Positions 34,783-45,306 of a DNA stretch of 64,000 nt are shown here, one piece after another; position 1 is the first letter of the stretch, and every line of letters starts with the position of its first letter. The notes beneath the pieces were generated by a model, which worked only from the letters and a program-made list of their open reading frames with translations, did no database searches and had not been told where the DNA came from. This DNA is from Rheum nobile (Eukaryota > Streptophyta > Magnoliopsida > Caryophyllales > Polygonaceae): contig WOAB01000619.1 in assembly GCA_027886185.1 (NCBI GenBank), forward strand, positions 1-64,000, read 5' to 3'. The translations under genes and the position numbers were made by a program.

Positions 34783-36474
34783 TTGCCTACTAACATGCAG
34801 GAGAAGGTAGCAGATTTGGACATGTGTGGGGGAAGTCCCGTTCATAGTAGATGGGGCGATGGCCCCCTTCCACTAACCGTACCCAGCGAGAAGCTGCTTC
34901 CTTCTATTGTGCAGGCACCCCCAAGTGAACACAAGCAGCTACCAGATCATCTCAAGTACGCGTTCCTTGGAGAGAATAACACACTACCAGTCATCATCTC
35001 AAGCAAACTCTCCAAGGCACAGGAAGACAAACTGGTAGGAGTGCTCAAGAAACATAAGATGGCCCTGGGATGGACCATTGCAGACATTAAAGGACTCAGC
35101 CCATCCACATGCATGCACAGGATTCTACTTGAGGGGGAGGCCAAACCATCTAGGCAACCCCAAAGGAGGCTCAACCCACCAATGATGGAGGTAGTGAAGA
35201 AGGAGGTGCTGAAACTCCTACAAGCAGGAATAATCTACCCCATCTCCGATAGAAAATGGGTAAGCCCCACACAGGTGGTCCCAAAGAAAGGCGGCATCAC
35301 TGTGGTAGAAAACCAGGACGGTGAGCTGGTCCCGACCAGAACACAGACAGGATGGAGGGTGTGCATAGATTACCGCAAGCTGAATGCGGTAACCAGGAAA
35401 GATCATTTCCCCCTCCCATTCATTGACCAGATGCTGGAGAGACTGGCAGGGCGACCATACTACTGTTTCCTAGATGGATATTCAGGCTACTTTCAGGTCC
35501 CCGTTGCACCAGAAGACCAGGAGAAGACCACATTCACGTGTCCATTTGGCACATTTGCATACCGTAGAATGCCATTTGGCTTATGCAATGCACCTGGCAC
35601 CTTCCAACGGTGTATGGTAAGTATCTTCTCTGAATTTGTAGAAGACTTTATTGAGGTTTTTATGGATGACTTCACAGTTCATGGAGACAGTTTTGACCTA
35701 TGTTTAGATCATCTTTCCCGTGTCCTACAAAGATGTGTGGACACAAATTTGTGTCTAAATTCTGAAAAGTGTCATTTCATGGTAGAACATGGAATAGTTT
35801 TAGGTCATATTGTCTCCGCCAAAGGAATTGAGGTCGATAAAGCAAAGGTTGATGTCATTCAATCTCTGCCTTATCCTACTAACGTGCGTGAAGTGAGGTC
35901 CTTTTTAGGCCATGCAGGGTTTTATCGCAGGTTTATCAAGGATTTCTCCAAGATCTCATCCCCTTTGTGCGAATTGCTGAAGAAGAATGTACCTTTTGAT
36001 TGCAGCGAGGAATGCCAAAAGGCTTTTGATGAGTTGAAGGCTCGCCTCACCAGTGCACCAATCATCCAGGCGCCAGACTGGGATTGCCCCTTTGAGATCA
36101 TGTGCGATGCAAGTGATTATGCGGTTGGAGCAGTCCTGGGGCAGAAGGAGGGAAAAGCCTCCCATGTTATCCATTATGCATCCATGACCCTGAACGGAGC
36201 ACAAAGGAACTACTCCACCACAGAGAAGGTGTTGCTAGCCGTGGTATTTTCACTGGAGAAGTTTCGGCCATACCTCCTAGGAACTAAAGTGATTATATAC
36301 ACTAATCATGCTGCACTTCGTTATCTCATGAAGAAGAAGGAGGCCAAACCTCGGCTAATTCGATGGATTCTCCTGCTTAGCGAATTTGATATAGAGATTA
36401 AAGACAAGAAGGGAGCGGAGAATCTCGTCGCCGATCATCTAAGCCGATTGGTGCATGAGGAGGACAAGCCATAA
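34783..36474 (+). CDS. Reverse transcriptase-RNase H of element A (right copy), long open segment
   Basis: 563 codons without a stop. RT motifs: VCIDYRKLNAVT, CPFGTFAYRRMPFGLCNAPG and catalytic FMDD at 35659-35670. The connection has VREVRSFLGHAGFYRRF and the RNase H region starts at FEIMCDASDYAVGAVLGQ. Two RNase H acidic positions are altered relative to element B: the Glu of the EKEML block is Val here (EKVLL), and YTDHAAL is YTNHAAL (Asp to Asn; the left copy keeps Asp). It ends with the chromodomain-less ENLVADHLSRL block. The ORF is open but has no start context of its own; it is a fragment of Gag-Pol. Confidence 0.88.
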   Translation: MPTNMQEKVADLDMCGGSPVHSRWGDGPLPLTVPSEKLLPSIVQAPPSEHKQLPDHLKYAFLGENNTLPVIISSKLSKAQEDKLVGVLKKHKMALGWTIADIKGLSPSTCMHRILLEGEAKPSRQPQRRLNPPMMEVVKKEVLKLLQAGIIYPISDRKWVSPTQVVPKKGGITVVENQDGELVPTRTQTGWRVCIDYRKLNAVTRKDHFPLPFIDQMLERLAGRPYYCFLDGYSGYFQVPVAPEDQEKTTFTCPFGTFAYRRMPFGLCNAPGTFQRCMVSIFSEFVEDFIEVFMDDFTVHGDSFDLCLDHLSRVLQRCVDTNLCLNSEKCHFMVEHGIVLGHIVSAKGIEVDKAKVDVIQSLPYPTNVREVRSFLGHAGFYRRFIKDFSKISSPLCELLKKNVPFDCSEECQKAFDELKARLTSAPIIQAPDWDCPFEIMCDASDYAVGAVLGQKEGKASHVIHYASMTLNGAQRNYSTTEKVLLAVVFSLEKFRPYLLGTKVIIYTNHAALRYLMKKKEAKPRLIRWILLLSEFDIEIKDKKGAENLVADHLSRLVHEEDKP

Positions 36475-36540
36475 TACCAAGCACCCATTCGGGAAGACTT
36501 CCCAGACGACACGCTATTCAGCGTGCAGGTCGAGAACAAA

Positions 36541-36659
36541 CCGCGATCGCGGGGAGAAAGCCGCGACCGCGGGGCGTTGACCCAAAAGCAGGAGTCGGTC
36601 TGTAGCATGCTCGTGGTCGAGAAGAAACCGCGATCGCAGGTCATTATCCGCGATCGCGG
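36541..36659. repeat. Dyads in the RNase H-integrase linker of A
   Basis: CCGCGATCGCGG at 36541 and 36648, CCGCGACCGCGG at 36561, and a degraded copy at 36628. All are within open reading frame, encoding PRSR and RDRG-type peptides between FPDDTLF and the WYAHIVN block. Confidence 0.88.
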
Positions 36660-37653
36660 CACCCCAGTTCAACACACCGAAACTCTATGGGCCCTGAATG
36701 GGCCTACACCATGGTATGCCCACATCGTCAACATCCTCACCAGGGGTGAATTTCCCCCACGCTTCCCGAAAGCTCAAAGGGACAAGCTGCGAAGCGAGGC
36801 CAAACACTTCGTCTGGGATGACCCATACCTTTGGAAGCATTGTGCCGATCAAGTAATTCGATGATTCTTGCCAGACGATGAAGTGCAATTAGTCCTAGCG
36901 TTCTGCCACTCACACGCTTGTGGTGGACATTTCGGGCCCTCCAAAACAGCTCGGAAGGTGCTAGACTCAGGTTTATTTTGGCCGCATATATTCCGGGATG
37001 CGCATTCCTTCTACAAAGCATGTGATAGATGTCAGCGCATGGGAAACATTTCCAGAAGAAATGAGATGCCACAATCACTCGTGATCTTCTGCGAGATTTT
37101 TGATGTCTGGGGGATCGACTTCATGGGTCCCTTCCCCAACTCTTTTGGAAACCTGTACATATTGCTGGCCGTCGATTACGTCTCAAAATGGGTAGAAGCC
37201 AAGGCCACCAGGACAGACGATTCCAAAGTCGTGGTGAAATTCCTCAAAGCAAACATCTTTGCACGCTTTGGAATCCCAAGAGCACTCATCAGTGACAAGG
37301 GTAATCATTTTTGTAACAAGACAGTCAGTGCATTACTCAGGAAGTACCATGTCACACAGAAGATCTCTACAGCATACCATCCCCAGACAAATGGCCAAGC
37401 AGATATATCAAACAGGGAGATCAAAACTATTTTAGAGAAGACAGTCTCCCCGAACCGCAAGGATTGGAGCATGAGGCTGGATGACGCTCTATGGGCCTAC
37501 CGCACAGCCTACAAGACACCCATTGGAATGTCTCCTTACAGATTGGTGTTCGGAAAGGCCGGTCATCTTCCTGTGGAGCTAGAGCATAAAGCCCACTAGG
37601 CTGTGAGGAACTGCAATATGAGAATTGATGAGGTGGGAGCGTTCCGGAAACTG

Positions 37654-37658
37654 CAGCT
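37654..37658 (+). repeat. Target-site duplication of element B, left
   Basis: cagct next to the 5' LTR of B; the right partner is cagtt at 48455-48459 (one mismatch). Host sequence reads through as integrase if one copy is dropped. Confidence 0.8.
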
Positions 37659-37900
37659 TGATAGGTGTCATTTCATGCACCTTAACTAGTGATTATTGAC
37701 ACAATTTAGATGAAGTTTTGGTGTAGAATTAGGCTAAGTCTGTAATCCAGGGGAAGAGTTAAAGCAGTACAGATATGAAGGTTTTACAGCTTAGTGAAGA
37801 GGATAGAAGATGAAGGAGAAGATCTGCCCAGAACTAATGAAGAAAGCTACCTCAAGTGGTAGTACAGGAGAGCAGACGCAAGGATGAAGAAGTTGGCCAA

Positions 37901-37957
37901 TACCGCCCCGCGCCAGAAGCCACCGCCTCGCGATGGGATATTACCGCCTCGCGGTGG
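37901..37957. repeat. GC dyads in the 5' LTR of B
   Basis: Three copies: TACCGC-CCC-GCG with a lost right arm, CCACCGC-CTC-GCGATGG, and TACCGC-CTC-GCGGTGG. The second is perfect (GCGGTGG) in the 3' LTR. Confidence 0.85.
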
Positions 37958-38072
37958 AAGAGAAGATTGCACGGCCAGCGTGTCATTTGTTTCTATTTTA
38001 GTATATTTGGATTTTATGTCTTATTATATTTTATTTCCTTATTTTGTTTGCTAGGTTAATTTTCTAAGAACC

Positions 38073-38080
38073 TATATAAG
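38073..38080 (+). promoter_or_regulatory. TATA box of B 5' LTR
   Basis: TATATAAG in a short AT-rich to TC-rich transition (aacctatataagatctc), the probable start region of element RNA. Repeated at 47598-47605 in the 3' LTR. Confidence 0.65.
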
Positions 38081-38933
38081 ATCTCTTTTGTTAATTTTGA
38101 GAAGAGTTCGGTCCTCTCTCTTTTGTCTATTCAACTTCTAGGTTTTTGAACAATGGATAGCTAAACACTTTTGTTTCTCTAGACAATTGAAGCACGACAA
38201 TGAATTGGTTGTGAGATTTCTATTCCGTGTTCTATATCTTATTAAGTTGGATTGATTCTCTTGGTTAAATTGTTTATTGATTTATGTTGATTCTTCTAGC
38301 GTAGCTAACTAGGTTTTTCGACATCTATCATATTGCTAGGATTGCATATAGGGGTTCCGAGTGCATATCTAGTGGTAAACACAATTGTGCGTATAGGGGT
38401 TCCGAGCGTACAATTGTGAGTGAGAATCAGTTGCATGTGAGTAGGGGAGTGAGTACTTGTACGTCTTTCTACTTGCATGTATCCTATATCCTTGTGTGTA
38501 TTGTTATTACTGTGTTAGTGCTAAAGTACACCGACAACTGTGAGAATCGGAGGTATTTTATCATTGGCATAGTAATAAGTCTATCGACAACTATGAGAAT
38601 CGATAGTATTCATGATCAGGATGGGAACAATTATAAGATAGTAAAAGAACTTGGAAAGATAGTTTTCAGTGATCAACCTATTGCATTTGTGGTGTGGATA
38701 TTTGTCTGGTGGAATACTTTCTCTCATTATATTTCTTCTTCTGTTATTACTTGCATCTTTGGTTATCCTGCGATTATTCCAAAACCCCCCTGTTACTTGT
38801 TAGTCACACGTTATTGCATACAGATAACCGACTCCCTATGGGATCGACCCTGACTTGCTTGCTATACTCTTTAGTAGGTGAATTAGGATTTCTTTGACAG
38901 GAAAACGACACCGGTTTCCGGCCTTGTCAAATT

Positions 38934-38951
38934 TGGCGCCGTTGCCGGGGA
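38934..38951 (+). other. Primer binding site, tRNA-Asp type (B)
   Basis: TGGCGCCGTTGCCGGGGA, four bases after the LTR end. Confidence 0.93.
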
Positions 38952-39066
38952 GTCAAATACTCTGTTTGTGATTATTTGTGATTGACTGTGGTGTGGATCT
39001 ATCTTACGATCCGTACCTTTGCTACTGATTCGCTACTTGTTGAAGTTCATACAGAGACAGGTACGA

Positions 39067-40240
39067 ATGGCTCAGACACTCCGACAATTGACTGCACCAG
39101 ATCTGATACAGCAGCCTTTGGCTGTAATCATTCCACCCCTTACTGATGGTGTAACATTTGAGCTCAGAACAGGAGTGATACGATTACTCCCGAGATATTA
39201 TGGACGAAGTGGAGAGGACCCCATTCTTCATTTGAATAAATTCCACAACGTCATTATGAGCATCAAACCAGCCAACGTCACTGAGGATCAGATTAAAATG
39301 AGAGCCTTCGGGTTCACTCTTAAAGACGATGCTGAAGACTGGTATTATCATCTGCCTGGCGGAAGCATAGATTCATGGGCTGAGCTGCATAAGGGTTTGC
39401 TCGCACGATATTTTCCAACCAAGATGGCGAACGCCTTGAAAAGGGAAATTACCAGCATTGAACAAGGTGAGGAGGAGACCCTCTATGACTATTGTGAACG
39501 GTTCGAGCGACTCTACGCTAGTTTCCCGTTCCATGGTTTCGTGATATGGCTGAGGGTTCAAGGGATTTTGACGAACCCCCAAGGACCAGATTAGTTGGTA
39601 CTGTCATCTCCAACGATTCACATGTATCGCAAGAAATTGCCTCTTTGAAGGAGGTCATTGTGGGGATGGGCAAGCAAGAAGAGCCTCAACAGCACGCTGG
39701 CTATGGAATTTGCGCTGGTCCATTTCACAACACCAACGCCTGCCCCCAACTACAGGATACCACTATTGCTGAAGTGTACGCTGCTGAAGGTTACGGGCCT
39801 GTTAAACCTCATTATGATCAACAACCACCGCAACGACCTCGCTTTGATGATCCACCAACTACTAGCAGCCCCTCTTCAACCGAAGAAATGCTCAAGGCCC
39901 TAACAATGCACTTTACAACGCATGTGCAAACTACTGAGGCCAACATAAAGAGCATAAAGGAGGCCGTGTTCCAATTATCCGATGAGGTTGCTGGGTGGAG
40001 AAAAGAGGGCATAAAAGAGGCTTCAAACGCAGTAACCCTACGAAGTGGCAAGGAATTACAAGTCGCCCCTACGGCTGAAAAGGACGACAATGCTAAAATC
40101 GAAATTGATAATGAGCCAACGTCATCGCCCCGCGGCGACTCCCACCGCGCCCCGGCAGTAGCCCCCAGTAATCCTACACCATTGCCACCGCCCCGCGGTG
40201 ATCCATACCGCCCCGCGGTAAGTCCACCGCCTCGCGGTGA
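39067..40240 (+). pseudogene. gag of element B, frameshifted
   Basis: ATG at 39067 gives MAQTLRQLTA. The gag region shows GRSGEDPILHLNKF and FGFTLKDDAEDWYYHL, then YDYCERFERLYASFPFHGF. Just after that, at about 39540, the frame is lost and the 3' half continues in the frame of 39546-40706. That half has a partial knuckle (C...H...C in GYGICAGPFHNTNACP), a PQRPRFDDPP linker, the NAVTLRSGKEL block and the dyad-rich PPRGD region. Capsid and nucleocapsid role when intact. Confidence 0.86.
40126..40240. repeat. GC dyads in the gag-protease linker of B
   Basis: Copies near 40126, 40143, 40184, 40206 and 40224. TACCGC-CCC-GCGGTA at 40206-40220 is a perfect dyad; CCACCGCCTCGCGGTG follows. The position matches the array of element A between NAVTLRSGK and the pre-protease block. 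Confidence 0.88.
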
Positions 40241-41140
40241 AAGCCCAGAGCTCGTAGATTTACCTGAGGAAGAAGAGGATCCCTATGTACGTCCCAACTT
40301 CCCTCCCCTTGGATCTGAGAAGCCACCTGCCCCCTTCCCGGAGGCACTAAAGGAAATGAGAGTCATTGATGACAAGGATCTCTTCGACACTTTCAGTAAG
40401 TGTGCGGTGAACATCCCACTCCTCAAGCTCGTCAAGAGTGTACCGAGGTACGCTAAGTTTCTAAAGGAGCTGTGCACTATAAAAAGAAACCAGAAGCTGA
40501 AGGGCAAGGAACAAGTCAAGGTTAGCGAACGCATATCTGCTGTATTCCAGAGGCGTATGCCAAAGAAGTGCGAAGACCCAGGTATGTGGAGCATTCCTTG
40601 TATTATTGGAGACACTAAGTTTGAAAAAGCTATGCTTGATCTTGGTGCCTCCATTAATGTGTTACCCTATTCTCTCTACGAATCTCTTGGACTTGGACCT
40701 CTGTAGGAAACAGGAATTGTAATTCAATTGGCTGATAGGTCTAGTGTCTACCCTAGGGGAGTAATAGAGGATGTCCTTGTTATGGTTGATAAATTGATAT
40801 TCCCTGCAGATTTTTATGTCTTAGATATGGAAACAGATACGAAGGCAACTCCTATATTGTTAGGTAGGCCATTTTTAAAAACTGTTAAGACTAAACTTGA
40901 TTTGCAAAGTGGGACACTTTCGATGGAATTTGACGGGGAGAAGGTGGAATATAACATTTATGAAGCCATGAAACACCCCGCTGAAGACCATTCTCTATGC
41001 TCCATTGATGTGATCGATTCTATTGCACATGATGTCTTTGATATTTCTGGTCCTGATCAGTTGATGACCATTGTTGAAAATAATTTGGACTTGTCCTATG
41101 AGGAATACTCTTTACCCTCTAACATGCAGGAAGTCATCGC
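40241..41140 (+). pseudogene. Aspartic protease region of element B
   Basis: Pre-protease block LLKLVKSVPRYAKFLKELC, then MLDLGASINVLPYSLYESLGLG with the catalytic Asp. A TAG at 40704-40706 replaces the Gln codon found in A (LQETG). The frame continues from 40707 through LADRSSVYPRGVIEDVLVMVDKLIFPADFY and ILLGRPFLK. One nonsense mutation is the only lesion seen in this part. Confidence 0.85.
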
Positions 41141-42868
41141 TCAGCTGGATGCCCATGGTAAGTACTCTGCAGATCCTTTGGGCGTTGGCCCCATTTTACT
41201 AAGCCCAAGCGAAAGGCTCGTTCCTTCTATTGAACAGGCTCCCGAGATCGAATTGAAGCCGCTGCCAGACCATCTCAAGTACGCTTTTCTTGGAGCCAAC
41301 GACACCCTGCCGGTCATTGTGTCTAGCAAGCTATCTGCGGACCAGGAAATGAAGCTATTAGGCGTGCTCAGGGAACATAAAACCGCGATTGGATGGACCA
41401 TTGCAGACATAAAAGGGATAAGTCCCTCGACTTGTATGCATCGGATTCTACTTGAAGACGAAGCTAGACCATCCAGGCAGCCACAGAGAAGGCTCAATCC
41501 TCCGATGATGGAAGTGGTGAAGAAAGAAGTGCTAAAACTCCTCAAGGCTGATATGATCTTCCCTATTTCGGATAGCCAATGGGTAAGTCCAACCCAGGTG
41601 GTCCCTAAGAAAGGAGGTATTACTATAGTGGAGAATCAACAAGGAGAGTTAGTTCCCACCAGGACCACCACAGGATGGAGAGTGTATATCGATTACCGTA
41701 AGCTGAATGTGGTAACTCGGAAAGACCATTTCCCCTTGCCCTTTATTGATCAAATGCTAGAATGCCTTGCTGGGCGCACTACTGTTTTCTCGATGGATAT
41801 TCAGGACACTTCCAAGTGGCCATTGCGCCAGAAGACCAAGAGAAAACCACTTTTACATGTCCCTTTGGCACCTTTGCATACCGCAGAATGCCATTCGGAT
41901 TGTGTAACGCACCTGGTACATTTCAACGATGTATGGTTAGTATCTTCTCTGAATATGTTGAGAAATTCATTGAGGTATTTATGGATGACTTTACAGTGCA
42001 TGGGACTAGCTTTGATTCATGTTTAACCCATTTGGCCCTCGTACTAAAACGATGTGTTGATACCAATTTGGTTTTAAATTATGAAAAGTGTCATTTTATT
42101 GTAGAACAGGGGATAGTACTGGGTCATATTGTCTCTGCTTGAGGTATTGAGGTCGATAAGGCGAAGATTGATGTAATTCAGTCTTTGCCTTATCCTACTA
42201 ATGTGCGTGAAGTGCGTTCCTTTTTAGGTCATGTAGGTTTCTACCGAAGATTTATCAAGGACTTCTCAAAAATCTCTTCACCCCTATGCGAGCTACTGAA
42301 GAAGGAAGTGACCTACGCATTCACTGATGAGTGCAAGAAAGCGTTTGATTGCCTGAGAGAATGTCTGACAAGTGCACCTATCAATCAGGCATCTGACTGG
42401 TCTCGCCCATTTGAGATCATGTGTGACGCCATCGATTATGCAATTGGAGCAGTTCTAGGACAGAAAGTGGGACGGGCATCCCATGTGATTCATTATGCCT
42501 CCATGACTCTAAATGGAGCCCAGAGGAACTACTCCACCATTGAGAAGGAAATGCTGGCAGTTGTCTTTGCCTTGGAAAAGTTTAGGCAATATCTTTTGGG
42601 AGTCAAGGTGATTATCTACACAGATCATGCTGCTCTTCGTTACCTGATGACGAAGAAAGAAGCAAAGCCAAGACTAATCCGATGGGTTCTCCTTCTCACT
42701 GAATTTGATGTGGAGATCCGTGATAAGAAGGGAGCAGAGAACCTAGTAGCAGATCACATGAGTAGGCTCGTCCATGAGGAAGATAAGCCCGGAGAACAGA
42801 GCCCCATTCATGGCACCTTCCCAGATGACACACTTTTTATAATCGAGGGAAGTTCAGAAAACAAACAC
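41141..42868 (+). pseudogene. Reverse transcriptase-RNase H of element B
   Basis: RT opens with the PSTCMHRILLE and NPPMMEVVKKEVLKLL blocks and VYIDYRKLN (Tyr replaces the Cys of A). A frameshift near 41770 moves the rest into the frame of 41762-42142, with CPFGTFAYRRMPFGLCNAPG and the FMDD box at about 41979-41990. A TGA at 42140-42142 stops that frame. From 42185 the connection and RNase H are open: FEIMCDAIDYAIGAVLGQ, EKEMLAVVFALEKF, YTDHAALRYLM, ENLVADHMSRL. RNase H acidic residues look complete. Confidence 0.87.
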
Positions 42869-43029
42869 CGCCCCGCGGTCCCCACCGCCGCAACCCGGCG
42901 AGTCGTAGCCAGTATGAAGTTGGAGATGTCACCGCCCCGCGGTGGTGACCACCGCGACCCGGCGGTAGATTTACGTGAGAACCAAGAAGGCTCACCGCGA
43001 CCCGCAGCGATAGCACTGCCCCGCGGTCA
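42866..43029. repeat. GC dyads in the RNase H-integrase linker of B
   Basis: Copies at 42866, about 42890, 42930, 42949 and 43016, with cores CCC, GACCC or variants. In frame they encode PPRGG, HRPAV and similar. Same place as the A cluster at 36541-36659. Confidence 0.85.
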
Positions 43030-44419
43030 CATCTCTGGAGTCACATTTTGCTCTGGAGACACCTCTGACCCTCCCTCTCACATAGCCATGGACGTCTTCG
43101 GAATCCGTTCTTTCAGACCTTGGTATGCAGATATCGTCAACTATCTGGTTCGAGAGGAAATACCCCCAGATTACACCAGAGCTCAAAAGGCGAAGATACG
43201 GAGAGAAGCTCGCCACTATGTGTGGGATGATCCTTAACTGTGGAAGCATTGTGTCGATCAGGTAGTGTGCCGATGCCTCCCAGACAATGAGGTACAATCT
43301 GTCCTTAACTTTTGTCACTCTGAAGCATGTGGGGGTCATTTTGGAGCGAATAGGACTGCTAGGAAAGTATTGGAGGCAGGATTTTATTGGCCACACATCT
43401 TTAGGGATGCTTACGCCTTCTGCAAATCATGCGATCGATGCCAACGGGTTGGAAACATCACCAGAAGGAATGAAATGCCGCAATCATCATTAATCTTTTG
43501 TGAGGTCTTTGATGTTTGTGGCATGGATTTTATGGGACCCTTTCCTAGATCTCATGGGAATCTATATATATTGCTTGCGGTGGACTACATTTCCAAGTGG
43601 GTGGAAGCGAAGGCCACCAGGACTGATGATTCTAAAGTTGTGGCAGGTTTTCTCAAGGAAAATATTTTCTCAAGATTTGGAATACCCAAAGCTTTAATCA
43701 GTGACAGGGGAATCCATTTCTGCAACAAGACAGTGACTGCCCTACTGAAGAAGTATCACGTCACCCAGAGAATCTCTACGGCCTACCATCCTCAAACTAA
43801 TGGGCAGGCCGAGAACTCCAACAGAGTGATTAAATCTATACTGGAGAAGACAGTAGCAGCTAATCGGAGGGATTGGAGCACCAAGCTCAATGATGCGTTG
43901 TGGGCATACCGTACAGCTTTCAAGACTCTGATAGGAATGTCCCCTTTCCGGCTGGTATTTGGAAAAGCTTGTCACCTCCCCGTAGAGCTTGAGCATAAAG
44001 CGTGGTGGGCAATAAAGAAATGCAACATGCAACTGGATGAAGTGGGGGATTTCCGTAAGCTGCAGCTGCAAGGACTGGAGGAATTACGCCTTGAAGCCTA
44101 TGAGAACTCTGTTAACTACAAGGCGAAGACCAAGCAGTGGCATGACAAGCATATTATGCGAAAGGATTTTAAGCCAGGAGATAAGGTCCTCCTATTTCAA
44201 TCCCGGCTCAAGCTCTTTGCTGGGAAACTGAGGTCCAAATGGACGGGTCCTTATGAAGTTGCTGAAGTTCACCCCCGTGGTGCCATCGGACTGACAAACC
44301 CCAAGACAGGCAACATCTTCAAAGTGAATGGCCACAGGCTGAAACCCTATTATGAAGGCTTCGATCCAACCCATGTTGATGCAATAAGTTTCGAAAGCCC
44401 TGAAGCTAAAATAGGGTGA
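43030..44419 (+). pseudogene. Integrase of element B
   Basis: Starts after the linker with WYADIVNYLVREEIPP. A TAA at 43235-43237 replaces a Tyr codon (A has DDPYLWKH). From 43265 the ORF is open for 384 codons: HHCC finger CHSEACGGHF...CDRCQRVG, catalytic Asp in GMDFMGPF, Asp in LISDRGIHFCN, Glu in NGQAENSN, then WWAIKKCNMQLDE and a C-terminal domain with KPGDKVLLFQSRLKLFAGKL and WTGPYEV. All three DDE residues are present. Ends at TGA 44417-44419. Confidence 0.9.
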
Positions 44420-44429
44420 GCCACAGCCT

Positions 44430-44478
44430 ACGTCGAGCCAACGACGTTAACCAAGGCGTTGTCCGGGAGGCAACCCGG
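44430..44478 (+). other. Tandem RNA hairpins after pol in B
   Basis: Hairpin 1: ACGTCG (44430-44435), loop agccaa, CGACGT (44442-44447). Hairpin 2: CCGGG (44463-44467), loop aggcaa, CCCGG (44474-44478). Element A has the same pair at 48822-48870 with compensating changes in the stems and near-identical loops. Confidence 0.75.
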
Positions 44479-44607
44479 GTTAGTTATTTGATATTTTCTT
44501 TTCATTAGATTATTTTCGTAGTTTATTTTTGCTTTGTTTCGTCCACCTGTTACTCACATTTCAGGTACGAAAGTATATCCGAGAAGAGATGTGGTACCCA
44601 GCTCGTC

Positions 44608-45228
44608 CCACCGCCCCGCGGTGGATCTCACCACCCCGCGGTGGAGGTCTGGTATGATTTATCAACTCAAAAAAAAAAAACAAGAAATAAAGTGCCCCGA
44701 AAAAACCTTAAACGGGTGAGTAATATTTTTATTTCTTGAGTTGGATACGAAGGATTTGACGGTGTCAGTTGGATCGCCCCGCGGTCCGGTACCTACTTTT
44801 ACACTTATCACCCCATAAACTCTCCCGTCAAACCCTAATCCCCTTTTTCTTTTTCTTCCCCGTCTCTCTCTCTGCCGCACCCCTATTCCAAGATCTCAAA
44901 CCCTTAACCCAAAGCTTTACCCGCCCCAATCTCCCTTGTTCCTAGCCTTGGTAGTGGCAACCTTTAACCCAACTTTGATCTCCTCTACCCAAACCTCCCT
45001 TTGTAACGATTTCTGAACTTCCCCGTGGTGGTTAGTAGTTGAAGAGGGTGACATTTTGTTCGGTGGTGTTAGAGGAGGAATCGAACAGTGACCGCCTCGC
45101 GTTGTAGTCTCGCCGCCTCGCGCAAATCGGATTTTGAATTTGGAGAAGAAGGTGAACAGTCGCCGCCCCGCGTCCACTTTGCCACGGCCCGGCTACTACG
45201 CTCAGTATTCATCACCGCCCCGCGGTGA
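44608..45228. repeat. GC dyads in the leader of the env-position ORF of B
   Basis: CCACCGC-CCC-GCGGTGG at 44608-44624 is a 17-base dyad with 7-base arms. More at 44631, 44774, about 45091, 45111, 45161 and 45211. The 0.9-kb leader has no ORF of its own and includes an A-tract near 44670 and a TC-rich stretch near 44840-44880. Confidence 0.87.
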
Positions 45229-45306
45229 CACTCATGTTCATTCTTCAGCGGGTTGTCAGTCTTTCTTGCCTAGTTCTTTTGATTCGAGCGCCTATTTCTT
45301 TATACA

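Larger units (their letters stand above)
19090..36371. repeat. Right arm of the giant inverted repeat
   Basis: Reverse-complement partner of 1-17414, containing mirror copies of MULE2 (5' part), LTR X2, MULE1, LTR X1 and the 5' half of element A. It carries two deletions relative to the left arm, 96 bp and 34 bp, each at a 4-bp microhomology. Both remove FAR1-type coding sequence that the left arm keeps, so they are losses here rather than gains in the left arm. Sequence beyond 36371 very probably also has a mirror partner, lying left of the window. Confidence 0.95.
36475..37658 (+). pseudogene. Integrase of element A, N-terminal and catalytic part
   Basis: After the linker come WYAHIVNILTRGEFPP, the HHCC zinc finger (CHSHACGGHF...CDRCQRMG, 36903-37040) and the catalytic core: Asp in GIDFMGPF, Asp in LISDKGNHFCN, and NGQADISNREIK, where the usual Glu is Asp. 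Stops at 36862 (TGA after QVIR) and 37597 (TAG in place of Trp, compared with element B). The frame is cut after RKLQL at 37658 by insertion of B and resumes at 48455. Confidence 0.88.
37659..38929 (+). repeat. 5' LTR of element B
   Basis: 1271 bp, TGATAGGTG...CCTTGTCA. Contains dyads at 37901-37957, a TATATAAG box at 38073 and a pair of ggggttccgag words near 38350 and 38400. A 145-codon ORF is open in both LTRs, but I regard it as chance. Confidence 0.95.

Noticed and set aside
1..36371. Inverted repeat as a palindromic sequencing artefact
   Set aside because: Arms differ by substitutions, 96-bp and 34-bp deletions and private stop codons, and the copy boundary is tied to a separate 939-bp duplication. 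A folded single molecule would give identical arms. Mis-assembly of two haplotypes cannot be fully excluded.
38416..38853. 145-codon membrane-like ORF present in both B LTRs (also 47941-48378)
   Set aside because: The two LTRs are identical by descent, so its presence twice is not independent evidence. AT-rich LTR sequence easily yields such hydrophobic frames.
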